Below are positions 31,067 through 40,222 of a DNA stretch of 42,203 nt, in pieces. The DNA is from Pedosphaera sp. (GTDB lineage Bacteria; Verrucomicrobiota; Verrucomicrobiia; Limisphaerales; Pedosphaeraceae), in contig JAQGPA010000191.1 of the NCBI GenBank assembly GCA_028293325.1, forward strand, positions 1 to 42,203, in the 5' to 3' direction. The stretch's first letter is position 1, and each line of letters opens with the position of its first letter. The position numbers were made by a program, and so were the translations under genes. The notes under the pieces were generated by a model, which ran no database searches, was not told the DNA's origin, and saw nothing but the letters and a program-made list of their open reading frames with translations.

Positions 31067-32453
31067 TTCAAACATCGATCGCGCCCCATGCTTGAGCAGC
31101 GCCAGCCACCTGGCGCGTCCCAAAGTCATTGCCCGGCGCCTTTCTCCATTATTTGGGCTATTTCTCCTTTTGTTCTTGTTCACCGCTGTCACCACCGCCT
31201 CTGCGGAATCGGTGCTTTTGCAGCATGCCATTGTTCACACAGTTTCGGGCGAGACCCTCCCGCACGGCTCGGTGCTGATTCAAAGCGGGAAAATTGTTGG
31301 CGTATTTGATGAGACCCAGCCCACTCGTATTACTTATCCCGCGGACGCCACCCTCGTTGATCTCCAAGGCCAGCATCTTTATCCGGGCATAATCGCCCTG
31401 AACAGCGCGCTGGGCTTGGGCGAAATCGATGCCGTTCGCGCCACGCAAGATACCACTGAGGTGGGTGATTACCGGCCGGATGTTCAGTCCTGGATCGCCG
31501 TGAATCCGGATTCCGAATTAATCCCGGTCACCCGCGCCAACGGCATCACCCATGCCGAACCGGCGCCCCAAGGCGGCGTAGTTGGTGGCCTCTCCGCACT
31601 CATCGCGCTCGATGGTTGGACCACCGAGCAGATGACCATCAAACATCCCGTTGCGCTGCACCTCTATTGGCCCAGCATGGAACTCAACACCACGCCCAAG
31701 GAGAAGTTTAAGGACGAATCAAAATATAAATCGCTCGAAGATCAGGCCAAAGAACGTAAGGCTAAATTCAAAGCCCTTGATGATTTCTTCCTCGAAGCCC
31801 GCGCCTATGCCCGTGCCCGTACTGCTGGCAACTCCGATATCAATCCTCCTTGGGAAGCGATGCTCCCCGTCGCTCGCGGCCAAATTCCCATCATGGTGCA
31901 TGCCCACGATGTTCGTGAAATCAAGGCCGCAGTCAAATGGGCCCAGACCAATGACTACAAAATCATCCTTGCCGGCGGACGGGACGCCTGGCAGGTCGCC
32001 GACCTACTCGCCGCGCGACAAATCCCGGTCATCTATGAATCCACTTGGACCCTGCCCCAACACGACCACGAAGCTTACGACGTCCACTTCCGGGCGCCCG
32101 AACTTTTGCGCAAAGCCGGGGTAAAAGTCGTATTCGGCAACGGTTCCGGCAGCTTCGATGCCGCCATGGCCAAAAATCTCCCATACGCCGCCGCCCAAGC
32201 CGTCGCCTTTGGTTTGCCGGAAAGCGAAGCCCTCAAGGGGCTCACCCTCTATCCCGCGCAACTGCTCGGCGTGGCCGATCGACTCGGCTCCATCGAACCC
32301 GGCAAGGAAGCGACCTTTTTCGTCGCCGATGGCGACATCCTGGATCTGCGCGTCAACGTGAAACGGATGTGGATCGCCGGCCATGAAGTCAGCCTCGAAA
32401 GCCGCCACACCCGCCTCTACGAGAAATACAAAAACCGCCCCCGGCCCAAATAA
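31053..32453 (+). CDS. Exported amidohydrolase-like protein with degenerate metal site
   Basis: 466 residues from ATG 31053. A long basic N-region precedes the signal helix (PLFGLFLLLFLFTAVTTASA). The amidohydrolase fold is recognisable (LYPGIIALNSALGLGEIDAV, VRATQDTTEVGDYRPDV, IPIMVHAHDVREIKAA, VVFGNGSGSFDAAM, GSIEPGKEATFFVADG). The first metal-binding HxH is replaced by N-S-A (about 112-118), though HAHD remains further on. It may be catalytically weak or act with the preceding protein, whose stop it overlaps by 14 bases. The earlier in-frame start at 30963 would put the signal helix deep inside the protein and is rejected. Confidence 0.84.
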   Translation: MMKNNSNIDRAPCLSSASHLARPKVIARRLSPLFGLFLLLFLFTAVTTASAESVLLQHAIVHTVSGETLPHGSVLIQSGKIVGVFDETQPTRITYPADATLVDLQGQHLYPGIIALNSALGLGEIDAVRATQDTTEVGDYRPDVQSWIAVNPDSELIPVTRANGITHAEPAPQGGVVGGLSALIALDGWTTEQMTIKHPVALHLYWPSMELNTTPKEKFKDESKYKSLEDQAKERKAKFKALDDFFLEARAYARARTAGNSDINPPWEAMLPVARGQIPIMVHAHDVREIKAAVKWAQTNDYKIILAGGRDAWQVADLLAARQIPVIYESTWTLPQHDHEAYDVHFRAPELLRKAGVKVVFGNGSGSFDAAMAKNLPYAAAQAVAFGLPESEALKGLTLYPAQLLGVADRLGSIEPGKEATFFVADGDILDLRVNVKRMWIAGHEVSLESRHTRLYEKYKNRPRPK

Positions 32454-32527
32454 TTTCTCCGTTGCCCGCCAGCCTGCCTGACTTATATTTCTTTGCGCCT
32501 GTGCCGCTTTATAGTTCAATTTGACTT

Positions 32528-34399
32528 ATGCCTGAAGACGAGAAGCAACCGAACGAACGCAAAACATTGGATGACCGCCAGAAAATGACTGATCTGGAGC
32601 GCACCCGGCATTCCTGCGCCCATGTGCTGGCCACCGCCATTCTCCGCCTCTGGCCCGATGCCCAGTTCGCCGCCGGTCCGCCGGTTGAAAACGGCTTCTA
32701 TTATGACGTGGAGCTGAGCCACCGCATTTCCCCCGAGGACTTCGAGAAAATCGAAGCCGAGATGAAGAAGGAGACCAAGGCCAACAACGTCTTCGAAAAA
32801 GTTGTGGTCACCCGCGATCAGGCCATCAAGGACGCTCAAAGCGGCCGTCTCGCCGCATTAGGCGAACGCAGCGCTCCCTCAAAATTTAAATTGGACATCG
32901 TTCAGAACATTCCCGAGAACGAACCCATTTCCTATTTCAAAAACGGCGACTTCATCGACCTGTGTGCCGGCCCGCATGTGATGCGTACCGGCAACATCGG
33001 CGCGTTCAAGCTCACCCATGTTGCAAGCGCCTACTACAAAGGCGACGAAAAGAATCCGCAACTCCAGCGCATTTACGGCACGGCGTTCAAGAACAAGACT
33101 GAGATGGAGGCCTATTTCAACATGCTGGAAGAGGCCAAGAAGCGCGATCACCGCAAAATCGGCCAGGAAATGGGCTTGTTCGCCATCGATACCGAATACG
33201 TCGGCCCCGGCCTGCCGCTCTGGCTCCCAAAAGGCACCGCCCTCGTCGAGGAACTGGAAAAACTGGCCAAGGAAACTGAATTCGCCGCTGGCTATGTTCG
33301 CGTGAAGACGCCACATATCGCCAAGGAGAAAATGTATTTAACTTCCGGACATTTACCTTATTACGCGGAGTCGATGTTTCCGCCGATGCAGCTATCGCTC
33401 GAAGGAAAAGACAAAGGAGAAAAGGGCTCTGAGACGGACCTTTATTATCTCAAAGCCATGAACTGTCCGCATCATCACCGGATTTTTGCGGCGGAGCCGC
33501 ATAGTTACCGGGATTTGCCGTTGCGGTTGGCGGAGTATGGGACTTGCTATCGCTATGAGCAGTCCGGCGAACTCTTCGGCCTCATGCGCGTCCGCTCGCT
33601 GAACATGAACGATGCGCATATTTATTGCACCGAGGAGCAATTTGCGGATGAGTTCCGCGCGGTGAACGAGATGTATCTGAAGTATTTCAAAATCTTCGGG
33701 CTGGAAAAATATCAGATGCGCTTCAGCACCCATTCCAAGGAAGGACTGGGTAAAAAATACGTCAATGAACCGGAACTCTGGCTCAAGACTGAGGACATGG
33801 TTCGCCGCGTCCTTATTGAAAGCGGCATCAATTACGTCGAAGTTGCCAATGAAGCGGCGTTCTATGGGCCGAAGATCGACGTGCAGGTGTGGAGCGCCAT
33901 CGGCCGCGAATTCACGATTGCGACGAACCAGGTGGATTTTGCCGTCCCCGCCAAATTCGGCCTCACCTATCGCGACCGCGACAACACCGACAAAACACCG
34001 CTCTGCATTCACCGAGCCCCGCTGGGCACGCACGAGCGTTTTATTGGTTTCCTCATCGAGCATTACGCCGGCAATTTCCCGCTCTGGCTCGCGCCCGAGC
34101 AGGTTCGCATTCTCACCATCGGCGACGAAGAACCGCTGGTGAATTACGCCAAAGCCATCGCCAACGAACTGCGCGGAAACTTCGTGCGCGTCGAAACCGA
34201 TTTCCGCACCGACCCGATCAAAGCCAAGATCGCCGAAGCCGAGCAATCCAAGGTCCACACCATGCTGGTCATCGGTGGCCGCGACATGGAGGCCGGCAAC
34301 GTCTCCGTTCGCCTCCACGGCAAAGGCCCCCAAGGCGCGAAGCCCAAGGCGGACGTGGTGGCCGACATCGTGCAGGCGATCAAAGAACGGCGGCCATAA
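32528..34399 (+). CDS. thrS: Threonyl-tRNA synthetase lacking the TGS domain
   Basis: 623 residues. The N-terminal TGS domain of usual ThrRS is absent. The editing domain begins almost at once (RTRHSCAHVL, His28 and His32) and includes DLCAGPHVM. The catalytic class II core shows the motif-1 region and AMNCPHHHRIF with a zinc-ligand Cys. It also has LAEYGTCYRYEQSGELFGLM, RVRSLNMNDAHIYC, AFYGPKIDVQVW and APLGTHERFIGFLIEH. The anticodon domain follows (APEQVRILTIGDEE). It charges tRNA-Thr and clears Ser-tRNA-Thr. The editing pocket is kept, so only the TGS module is lost. It stands apart from infC/rpmI/rplT in this window. A second start at 32585 is possible. Confidence 0.95.
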   Translation: MPEDEKQPNERKTLDDRQKMTDLERTRHSCAHVLATAILRLWPDAQFAAGPPVENGFYYDVELSHRISPEDFEKIEAEMKKETKANNVFEKVVVTRDQAIKDAQSGRLAALGERSAPSKFKLDIVQNIPENEPISYFKNGDFIDLCAGPHVMRTGNIGAFKLTHVASAYYKGDEKNPQLQRIYGTAFKNKTEMEAYFNMLEEAKKRDHRKIGQEMGLFAIDTEYVGPGLPLWLPKGTALVEELEKLAKETEFAAGYVRVKTPHIAKEKMYLTSGHLPYYAESMFPPMQLSLEGKDKGEKGSETDLYYLKAMNCPHHHRIFAAEPHSYRDLPLRLAEYGTCYRYEQSGELFGLMRVRSLNMNDAHIYCTEEQFADEFRAVNEMYLKYFKIFGLEKYQMRFSTHSKEGLGKKYVNEPELWLKTEDMVRRVLIESGINYVEVANEAAFYGPKIDVQVWSAIGREFTIATNQVDFAVPAKFGLTYRDRDNTDKTPLCIHRAPLGTHERFIGFLIEHYAGNFPLWLAPEQVRILTIGDEEPLVNYAKAIANELRGNFVRVETDFRTDPIKAKIAEAEQSKVHTMLVIGGRDMEAGNVSVRLHGKGPQGAKPKADVVADIVQAIKERRP

Positions 34400-34426
34400 C
34401 CGCAAAGTTGTTGGTGTAGGCCGTAC

Positions 34427-34933
34427 ATGAGCCACTACTGGACCACGTTTGTTGAGTTGATCGTGACGCCCTTCCAGCATCTGACGCTGGTCTGGGGCAT
34501 TGTGCCGCTTTACTTCGCGCTGCTGCTAAATGAACTGACCTCCGCCCGGGCAAACTATCGCACCGCCATTCAAACGGGTTTTAGTTTTCTTTGGGCCGCC
34601 GCGCAGTGGCTTTACCCCTACTTCAAAGCCCACGGGCCGGATGGACCCACCGTGGACTTCCATGCCATGCTCCCCATCAATCTGCTCGTCACCTTTCTCG
34701 TGCTCGGCCTCGGCGCAATTGCCCTCTTCAGCGGCCTGCGCCATCGCTATCCACGTTATTTCGCCTTTCTCGGCTACACACGCTTCAGCAATTATTTCAT
34801 GATCACCATCTTCCCGATTCAGGCCCATTACCTGACCTGGACGTGGGACCGGCTGATCGCCATCGCCTGCTTCGCCGTGCCCATCTGGCTGATCCTGCAT
34901 TTTGGCTTAATGCCCATCCGAAATCGTCCGTAA
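34427..34933 (+). CDS. Small integral membrane protein, unknown function
   Basis: 168 residues with about four hydrophobic segments: about 18-37 (LTLVWGIVPLYFALLLNE), 48-66, 84-104 (NLLVTFLVLGLGAIALFSGL) and 139-161 (LIAIACFAVPIWLILHFGL). Short charged loops include RHRYPRYFAFLGYTRFSNYF. No known motif recognised. It starts 27 bp after thrS and may be read from the same transcript. ATG 34427 is the only sensible start. Confidence 0.75.
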   Translation: MSHYWTTFVELIVTPFQHLTLVWGIVPLYFALLLNELTSARANYRTAIQTGFSFLWAAAQWLYPYFKAHGPDGPTVDFHAMLPINLLVTFLVLGLGAIALFSGLRHRYPRYFAFLGYTRFSNYFMITIFPIQAHYLTWTWDRLIAIACFAVPIWLILHFGLMPIRNRP

Positions 34934-35114
34934 AACCGCTGCAACCGAACCATGGCTTTGGCCATATAGGCAGTGGCACCCGTCGGAGTCCCGTAACCGA
35001 ACCGACGCCGTGACATGCAGATAGGCGTATTCTTGAAAACACCGCTGTTTTAATAAATTCGGAGACCAGTCTCGTTATCCTGCCCCAAGCCTACCGCCCC
35101 GACTGATAGCGCAC

Positions 35115-35143
35115 TTGACGCTTCTCTGCGGATTGCCTACCTT
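35115..35143 (+). promoter_or_regulatory. Possible sigma-70 promoter of tig
   Basis: TTGACG (35115-35120), a 17-bp spacer and TACCTT (35138-35143) lie 77 bp before the GTG start. The -35 is good, the -10 weak. Nothing else in this 280-base spacer stands out except a small hairpin CGCCGGCACAGCCGG-like repeat near 35188-35202. Confidence 0.35.
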
Positions 35144-35220
35144 CCCCGACTCGCTGGACGGCGGAATCACCCTTATATTGGGACACCGGCTGTGCCGGCG
35201 AATAACGGAAAGGTTTGCTT

Positions 35221-36543
35221 GTGAACGTGACAGTTGAAAATTTGGCCCCTTGTAAAAAATTGATGCGGGTGGAACTCGACACGAAAGAGGTCGATGCGGC
35301 ATTTGAAACGATGACCAAGGATTTCCAGCGCTCGGCGGCCCTCCCGGGTTTTCGTCCGGGCAAGGCCCCGCGTGACATGGTCCTCAAACGTTACGAAAAG
35401 GACATCCAGGACGAGGTCAAAAAGAAACTCATCCCTGACGCCTACCGCAAAGCCGTCAACGAGCAAAAGTTGGACGTCATCGGCTACCCGGACATCGAAG
35501 AAATCCAGTTCGCCAAGGGCCAGGCGCTGCAATTTGCCGCCACGGTCGAGACCGCGCCGGAATTTGAACTGCCCGAATACAAAGAGCTGCCCGTCAAGCG
35601 CGAAACCACCCAGACGACGGATGAGGACGTGGAAAAAGCCATCACGCTCCTGCGCGAACGCCAGACCAATTTCCAGACGGTTGATCGTCCCGCCCAAAAG
35701 GGCGATGTGGCGGTGGCCAATTTTACCGGCACCTCCGATGGCAAGCCGATTACTGATATCGCCCCCACGGCCAAGGGCCTGACCGAACAGAAGAATTTCT
35801 GGATCAATATCGAACCCACGTCTTTCATCCCCGGCTTCGCGGACCAACTCATCGGCGCCAAGGCCGGCGAAAAGCGGACGGTCAACGTCGATTTCCCGGC
35901 TGATTTTGTGACCCCGCAACTCGCCAATCAAAAGGGTGTCTATGAAGTCGAAGTGGTGGAAGTGAAGGAAAAGGTTTTGCCGCCGCTGGACGATGCCTTT
36001 GCCAAAAACTACGGCGCGGAGAGCCTCGAAAAATTACGGGCCGGAGTTCGCACCGACCTGGAAAACGAATTGACCTACAAAAAGGACCGGAGCGTTCGCA
36101 ATCAACTCGTTGAGGAGTTGCTGAAGCGGGTTTCCTTTGAGTTGCCCGAATCCACCGTGGTGCAGGAGACGCGCAATATTGTTTACAACATCGTCCACGA
36201 AAACCAGCAGCGGGGCGTGGCCAAGGAACTCATCGAGCAGCAAAAGGACGCCATTTACTCCGCCGCCAGCGGCACCGCGAAGAATCGCGTAAAAGCAAAC
36301 TTCCTGTTGCAAAAGATCGCGGAGAAGGAAGGCATCAAGGTTTCGCAGGAGGAAGTGGCCGCCCGCATTCAAAGTCTCGCGGGCATGTATCAAATCCCGC
36401 CGGATCAGTTCGTCAAGGATTTGCAGAAGCGCAACGGCATTGTCGAAATCTACGACCAGATCGCCAGTGATAAAGTTCTCGAACTTTTGCAGTCGAGCGC
36501 CAAGATCGAAGACGTGGCGCCGGAAGCGGCAACTCCGGCTTAA
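35221..36543 (+). CDS. tig: Trigger factor
   Basis: 440 residues from GTG 35221, with a good GGAAAGG 7 bases upstream; the TTG at 35215 lies too close to it. The N-terminal ribosome-binding domain holds the signature GFRPGKAPRDMVLKRY (about 43-58). The middle FKBP-type PPIase domain follows (KGDVAVANFTGTSDGKPITD, then FIPGFADQLIGAKAGEKRTV). The C-terminal helical chaperone arms end DKVLELLQSSAKIEDV and an Ala/Pro tail. It is a ribosome-associated chaperone for nascent chains. The usual neighbours clpP and clpX are not present. It is convergent with mutL, and its terminator hairpin overlaps the 3' end of mutL. Confidence 0.96.
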   Translation: MNVTVENLAPCKKLMRVELDTKEVDAAFETMTKDFQRSAALPGFRPGKAPRDMVLKRYEKDIQDEVKKKLIPDAYRKAVNEQKLDVIGYPDIEEIQFAKGQALQFAATVETAPEFELPEYKELPVKRETTQTTDEDVEKAITLLRERQTNFQTVDRPAQKGDVAVANFTGTSDGKPITDIAPTAKGLTEQKNFWINIEPTSFIPGFADQLIGAKAGEKRTVNVDFPADFVTPQLANQKGVYEVEVVEVKEKVLPPLDDAFAKNYGAESLEKLRAGVRTDLENELTYKKDRSVRNQLVEELLKRVSFELPESTVVQETRNIVYNIVHENQQRGVAKELIEQQKDAIYSAASGTAKNRVKANFLLQKIAEKEGIKVSQEEVAARIQSLAGMYQIPPDQFVKDLQKRNGIVEIYDQIASDKVLELLQSSAKIEDVAPEAATPA

Positions 36544-36568
36544 GCTGGAGGCGGAGGGTTGAGCGGCA

Positions 36569-36607
36569 CGGACGCAGTGCGCATCACTGCGTCCGCCCGA
36601 ACTTTTT
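36569..36607 (+). terminator. Intrinsic terminator of tig, overlapping the mutL stop
   Basis: CGGACGCAGTG (36569-36579) pairs perfectly with CACTGCGTCCG (36585-36595) across a 5-base loop; TTTTT follows at 36603-36607. The right arm lies in the last codons of mutL, which reads in from the other side and stops at 36584. It therefore serves tig, and could also affect mutL transcripts as a hairpin. Confidence 0.7.
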
Positions 36608-38542
36608 CTCCAATTCGCGATAGTTCATCTCAATCAATGTTGGCCGGCCATGCGGGCAGGTGTAAGGCATGGCGCATTGGCGCAGGTCGTTGACCAGGTT
36701 TTCCAGTTCCTTACCCGCCAACGGGTCGTTTGCCTTCACCGCATGGCGGCAAACCGTCTTGGCAATGGTATGTTCACCCAACCGCAGGCTGTTCACCTCC
36801 TGGCCGGCCGCTTTGAGTTCATCCACCAATTCCAAAACAAACCGGCGCGCGTCGGAAACCTTCACGAACGGCGGCAGTGCGTCGAGCAGGAAAGTCCGCT
36901 CGCCAAACTCGCTCAAGCCAACGCCCATGCGCGTCAACATCGGCAATTGCTCCCGCAGAAAATGCGCGTCGCGCACGGACAATTCCACCGTCTCCGGCAA
37001 TAAAAGCTTTTGCGAGGAGGCGCTGCCCTGCCCTTCCAACCGGTTCAACATCTGCTCAAACAATATCCGCTCGTGCGCCGCATGCTGATCCAGCAATACC
37101 AGACCGCGATCCGATTCCAGGACGACATATAACCGCCCCACCACTCCCACCAACCGCAGCGGCACATTCAACAGCGGCACCGGCGCCGCAGAACTGGACG
37201 GAGTTGGCATGGCGGCCAGCATGGCTGGGCGACCCGGTTCAGCAGCAGGACGCACCGGCCAGGCAGGGATTTCCCGGCCGGGCACAACGGCGCGTGCCGC
37301 CGGTGGCGCAGCAGCCAGTTGCGGCAAGTCCTCGGTGATCGGGCCCGTTGGTGTCCCGGGCGTGACACCCGAGCCCATCTTCTGCTGTCTGCTCTCCACC
37401 TCCGCTGCAAATTCCGGAGCCTTGGCCGTTTGCGGCACACCCGTTCCGGTATGAAATTTAAGCAGGGTTTGGCGCACCGCCTGGGCCACATGACGCCGTA
37501 CCTGGGCCTCCTGATGAAACTTCACCTCCCGCTTCGCCGGATGAATGTTCACATCCACGGCCGCCGGATTGATCTCCAAAAATAAACAGCAAACCGGGAA
37601 GCGCCCTTTCATCAGCGCGGTGTGATAACCTTCCATCAAAGCAAAGTTTAACCCCCGATTTTCCACCGGACGCCGGTTCACAAACAAATGTTGGTCCTCG
37701 CGCGTCGAGCGCGAGACGCCGGGCGCGCCGATAAATCCCCACACGCGAAAGTTCGCCACCGACGGAGTTTCGCGCAATGTGGACGCCATCTCCGCTTCAT
37801 CCATCGGCGGTGGCTCCAACAATTCGACGGAATAATCCACCGCGAGCATTTTCTGTTCGCCGCCCCGAATCGCCCGCATCCGCTCCCGCAATGCCGCCAG
37901 CCGCGCCGCCGTGCCATCGCCGTCGGCCAGCACCGCGGGCAATTGCCAAAGCAACCGCCCATCCTTGGAAAAAGTGAACGCCACCTCAGGATGCGCCAGC
38001 GCCGCCAGCGTCAGGTAATGCTGGATATGGACCGACTCCGTCTCCTCGCTCCGGAGGAATTTCCTCCGCGCCGGCAGATTGAAAAATATTTGCCGCACTT
38101 CCACGCTCGTTCCCGGCGCGCTGCCCGCCGCCTTCACCTCCACAATTTTGCCGCCCTGGATGATGATTTGCGTCGCCTCCGCGGAACCGCCGTCGCGTTC
38201 GCGCGAGGTCAGCACGAACCGGCTCACGCTCGCAATACTCGGCAGCGCTTCACCACGAAAACCCATCGTCGCAATGGCGCTTAAATCCTCCGCCCGTTCA
38301 ATCTTGCTGGTCGCATGCCGCTCCAGGCAGAGCAAGGCGTCATCCCGGCTCATCCCGGTGCCGTCATCCGTCACCCGCACCAGGCTGCGTCCCCCCGCCT
38401 GAATTTCCACCGTGATGCGCGTCGCGCCCGCATCCAGGGAATTCTCCACGAGTTCCTTGACCACACTCGCCGGGCGCTCCACCACTTCGCCGGCGGCGAT
38501 CTGGTTCGCGACTTGTTCGGGTAGTAATCGGATGCGATTCAT
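36584..38542 (-). CDS. mutL: DNA mismatch repair protein MutL (endonuclease type)
   Basis: 652 residues from ATG 38542 (MNRIRLLPEQVANQIAAGEV). The GHKL ATPase domain (about 1-330) has ENSLDAG, DDGTGM, ATSKI and GFRGEALPSI. A Pro/Ala-rich linker (about 345-440) leads to the C-terminal dimerisation domain with DQHAAHERILFE (about 482-493), matching the endonuclease metal motif DQHA(x2)E(x4)E. A C-terminal CPHGRPT zinc-site motif and CRHAVKAND are also present. So this is a nicking MutL like those of bacteria without MutH. A longer start at 38596 overlaps no motif. It lies 58 bp downstream of the histidine kinase gene on the same strand. Confidence 0.96.
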   Translation of the reverse strand: MNRIRLLPEQVANQIAAGEVVERPASVVKELVENSLDAGATRITVEIQAGGRSLVRVTDDGTGMSRDDALLCLERHATSKIERAEDLSAIATMGFRGEALPSIASVSRFVLTSRERDGGSAEATQIIIQGGKIVEVKAAGSAPGTSVEVRQIFFNLPARRKFLRSEETESVHIQHYLTLAALAHPEVAFTFSKDGRLLWQLPAVLADGDGTAARLAALRERMRAIRGGEQKMLAVDYSVELLEPPPMDEAEMASTLRETPSVANFRVWGFIGAPGVSRSTREDQHLFVNRRPVENRGLNFALMEGYHTALMKGRFPVCCLFLEINPAAVDVNIHPAKREVKFHQEAQVRRHVAQAVRQTLLKFHTGTGVPQTAKAPEFAAEVESRQQKMGSGVTPGTPTGPITEDLPQLAAAPPAARAVVPGREIPAWPVRPAAEPGRPAMLAAMPTPSSSAAPVPLLNVPLRLVGVVGRLYVVLESDRGLVLLDQHAAHERILFEQMLNRLEGQGSASSQKLLLPETVELSVRDAHFLREQLPMLTRMGVGLSEFGERTFLLDALPPFVKVSDARRFVLELVDELKAAGQEVNSLRLGEHTIAKTVCRHAVKANDPLAGKELENLVNDLRQCAMPYTCPHGRPTLIEMNYRELEKKFGRTQ

Positions 38543-38599
38543 TTTGCAAACTGGCAGGCTCAGCGGTTCGCCGCAGTCGTGCGGCAAGCCCGGCATGCG

Positions 38600-39706
38600 T
38601 TACGCATTACTATGCACCGGGAGCACAAAGGAAAACACCGCTCCCCGTCCCGGCTCATTGCGCGCGGAAATTCGTCCCTGATGATCTTCCACAATTTTTT
38701 TACAGATGGATAATCCCAACCCCGTGCCATGCGCCTTGCCAAAAGTGACGAATGCGTCAAACAACTGGTCGGCAATCTCCGGCGCAATGCCCGACCCGCC
38801 GTCTTCAATTTCTGTCACCACCTCATTTTGTTCCCGGCGAAAGCGCAGCACAATTTTACCGCCGCTCGGCATCGCATCGGTCGCATTGTGGATCAGATTG
38901 TAAAATACCCGGCGCAGGCGCTTCGGATTCAACAGCAAATTGACCGCCGGCGGCTGGTTCTCCAGCTCGATGGTCGTTGATTTCAAATCGATCTCCGGTC
39001 GAATTTCATCGACCAATTGATGGACGAACGTTTCGTAATTCGTCGGCGCCAGGACAAAGGCGGCTTGCGATCCCTGGGTAAACTCCAGGATTTCGTTGAC
39101 CAGTTCGCTGATACGGTCCACCTGCTTCCCGATGCGCATCTTGGTCAGGCGCCGCAACTCCGGCGTGCTGTTCTCCATCCCGCCCATTTCCGCCGTGATG
39201 CTGATGATGTTCAGCGGATTCTTCAAATCATGCACGATCGACCGCGCAAAACGCCCGACCAATGCCAACCGCTCCGTTTGGAGCACTTCCTGGATGTATT
39301 GCCGGTTGAACTCCCGGAGCCGGCTGCTGATTTCCCGCAACAACCCCAGCGAAAGCTGCGGCGAGCTTTCCACCAATTGAAGCATCGCGTCCCGGGGAAT
39401 AAAATAGACCGTCGTGGGCTTGTCCGCCACCGCGCTGGCTGACCGGGGTTTGTTCTCCAGCACCGCCATTTCACCGAAAATCTCGCCCGGCGCGACCGTG
39501 GAAAAGACATGCCGCACGTTTGGGCCTACCAGGCCCGAAATCATCACCGCCCCATCTTTTACCACATAAACACCATCCCCGGTGTCGCCTTCCTTAAAAA
39601 TCTCCTCGTTCGCGCCAAAACTCCGTTCCTGGGCGGCTTGCCGCAATATCTCCAACTCACCCGCATTCAGCGGGCGAAACAACCGACATGACTCCAGCGC
39701 AACCAC
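38600..39706 (-). CDS. Soluble histidine kinase with cyclic-nucleotide-binding domain
   Basis: 368 residues, no membrane segment. The N-terminal CNMP domain (about 1-125) has EEIFKEGDTGDGVYVVKDG and the phosphate cassette GEIFGEMAVLENKPRSA with Glu79 and Arg88. A helical linker precedes the HisKA domain with H-box SIVHDLKNPLN (His159). HATPase_c has N-box NLIHNATDAMP, G1 DGGSGI and G2 GTGLGLSICKK. It should autophosphorylate when a cyclic nucleotide or other ligand binds. No response regulator is adjacent, so it is an orphan kinase. It starts with GTG at 39706. It is likely co-transcribed with mutL, though the spacing of 57 bp leaves room for separate control. Confidence 0.93.
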   Translation of the reverse strand: MVALESCRLFRPLNAGELEILRQAAQERSFGANEEIFKEGDTGDGVYVVKDGAVMISGLVGPNVRHVFSTVAPGEIFGEMAVLENKPRSASAVADKPTTVYFIPRDAMLQLVESSPQLSLGLLREISSRLREFNRQYIQEVLQTERLALVGRFARSIVHDLKNPLNIISITAEMGGMENSTPELRRLTKMRIGKQVDRISELVNEILEFTQGSQAAFVLAPTNYETFVHQLVDEIRPEIDLKSTTIELENQPPAVNLLLNPKRLRRVFYNLIHNATDAMPSGGKIVLRFRREQNEVVTEIEDGGSGIAPEIADQLFDAFVTFGKAHGTGLGLSICKKIVEDHQGRISARNEPGRGAVFSFVLPVHSNA

Positions 39707-39825
39707 GCACGAAGTTTAAGCCAAAAAGCCTTTCCGTAAAGGAAACAGATGCCTTTTGGCTCTGGACCGGCCCTGAGGTAGCGCTTGACGGATGCCGCTG
39801 GGAAATTTAATTTAACACCCGGTAT

Positions 39826-39901
39826 GGTGGCCATAGCTCAATGGTAGAGTCCAAGCTTGTGGAGCTTGTTGTTGCGGGTTCGAATCCCGTTGGCCACCCC
39901 A
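39826..39901 (+). tRNA. tRNA-His (anticodon GTG)
   Basis: The cloverleaf is clear. The acceptor GTGGCCA pairs with TGGCCAC, with the extra G-1 (39826) opposite C73 typical of tRNA-His. The D arm is AGCTCAATGGTAGAGT. The anticodon stem CAAGC/GCTTG encloses TTGTGGA, giving GTG. The T arm has GGGTTCGAATCCC. CCA is encoded at 39899-39901. Confidence 0.95.
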
Positions 39902-40222
39902 CCTTTTCCACCGCCTTGCGAGAGGGATTCACTTTTCAGCACATTTTCAATGCAATGTGCCCATGAAATTAAGTTCTACTTTCCCAAAAGAGCGGCCTCG
40001 GTCTATTGACGGCTCCACCACCCACACCCCAGGAATGCGCCAAAGTTGCTCTCAAGGCAACGTCGAGCGATCCCAGCCCCCGCCAGCGAGCCAGCGCGAG
40101 CTTTCAGAAGCAGTAAGGAATCTTTTAGCAGGACGAAAAAGGCCGGGGGTTCACCGACATCCCGGAGTTCGTGCAGCCGGAGCAAATTTAGAACTGTCCC
40201 ATAAAATGCCTGCGGTGTTTCT
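39902..40222. other. Stretch downstream of tRNA-His, no gene seen
   Basis: About 320 bases. Open frames on either strand give Ser/Arg/Pro-rich peptides without motifs, overlap the HNH gene, or lack a start signal. No direct repeat of the tRNA 3' end was found in the rest of the window. It could be the boundary of an inserted segment, but nothing here proves it. Confidence 0.4.
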
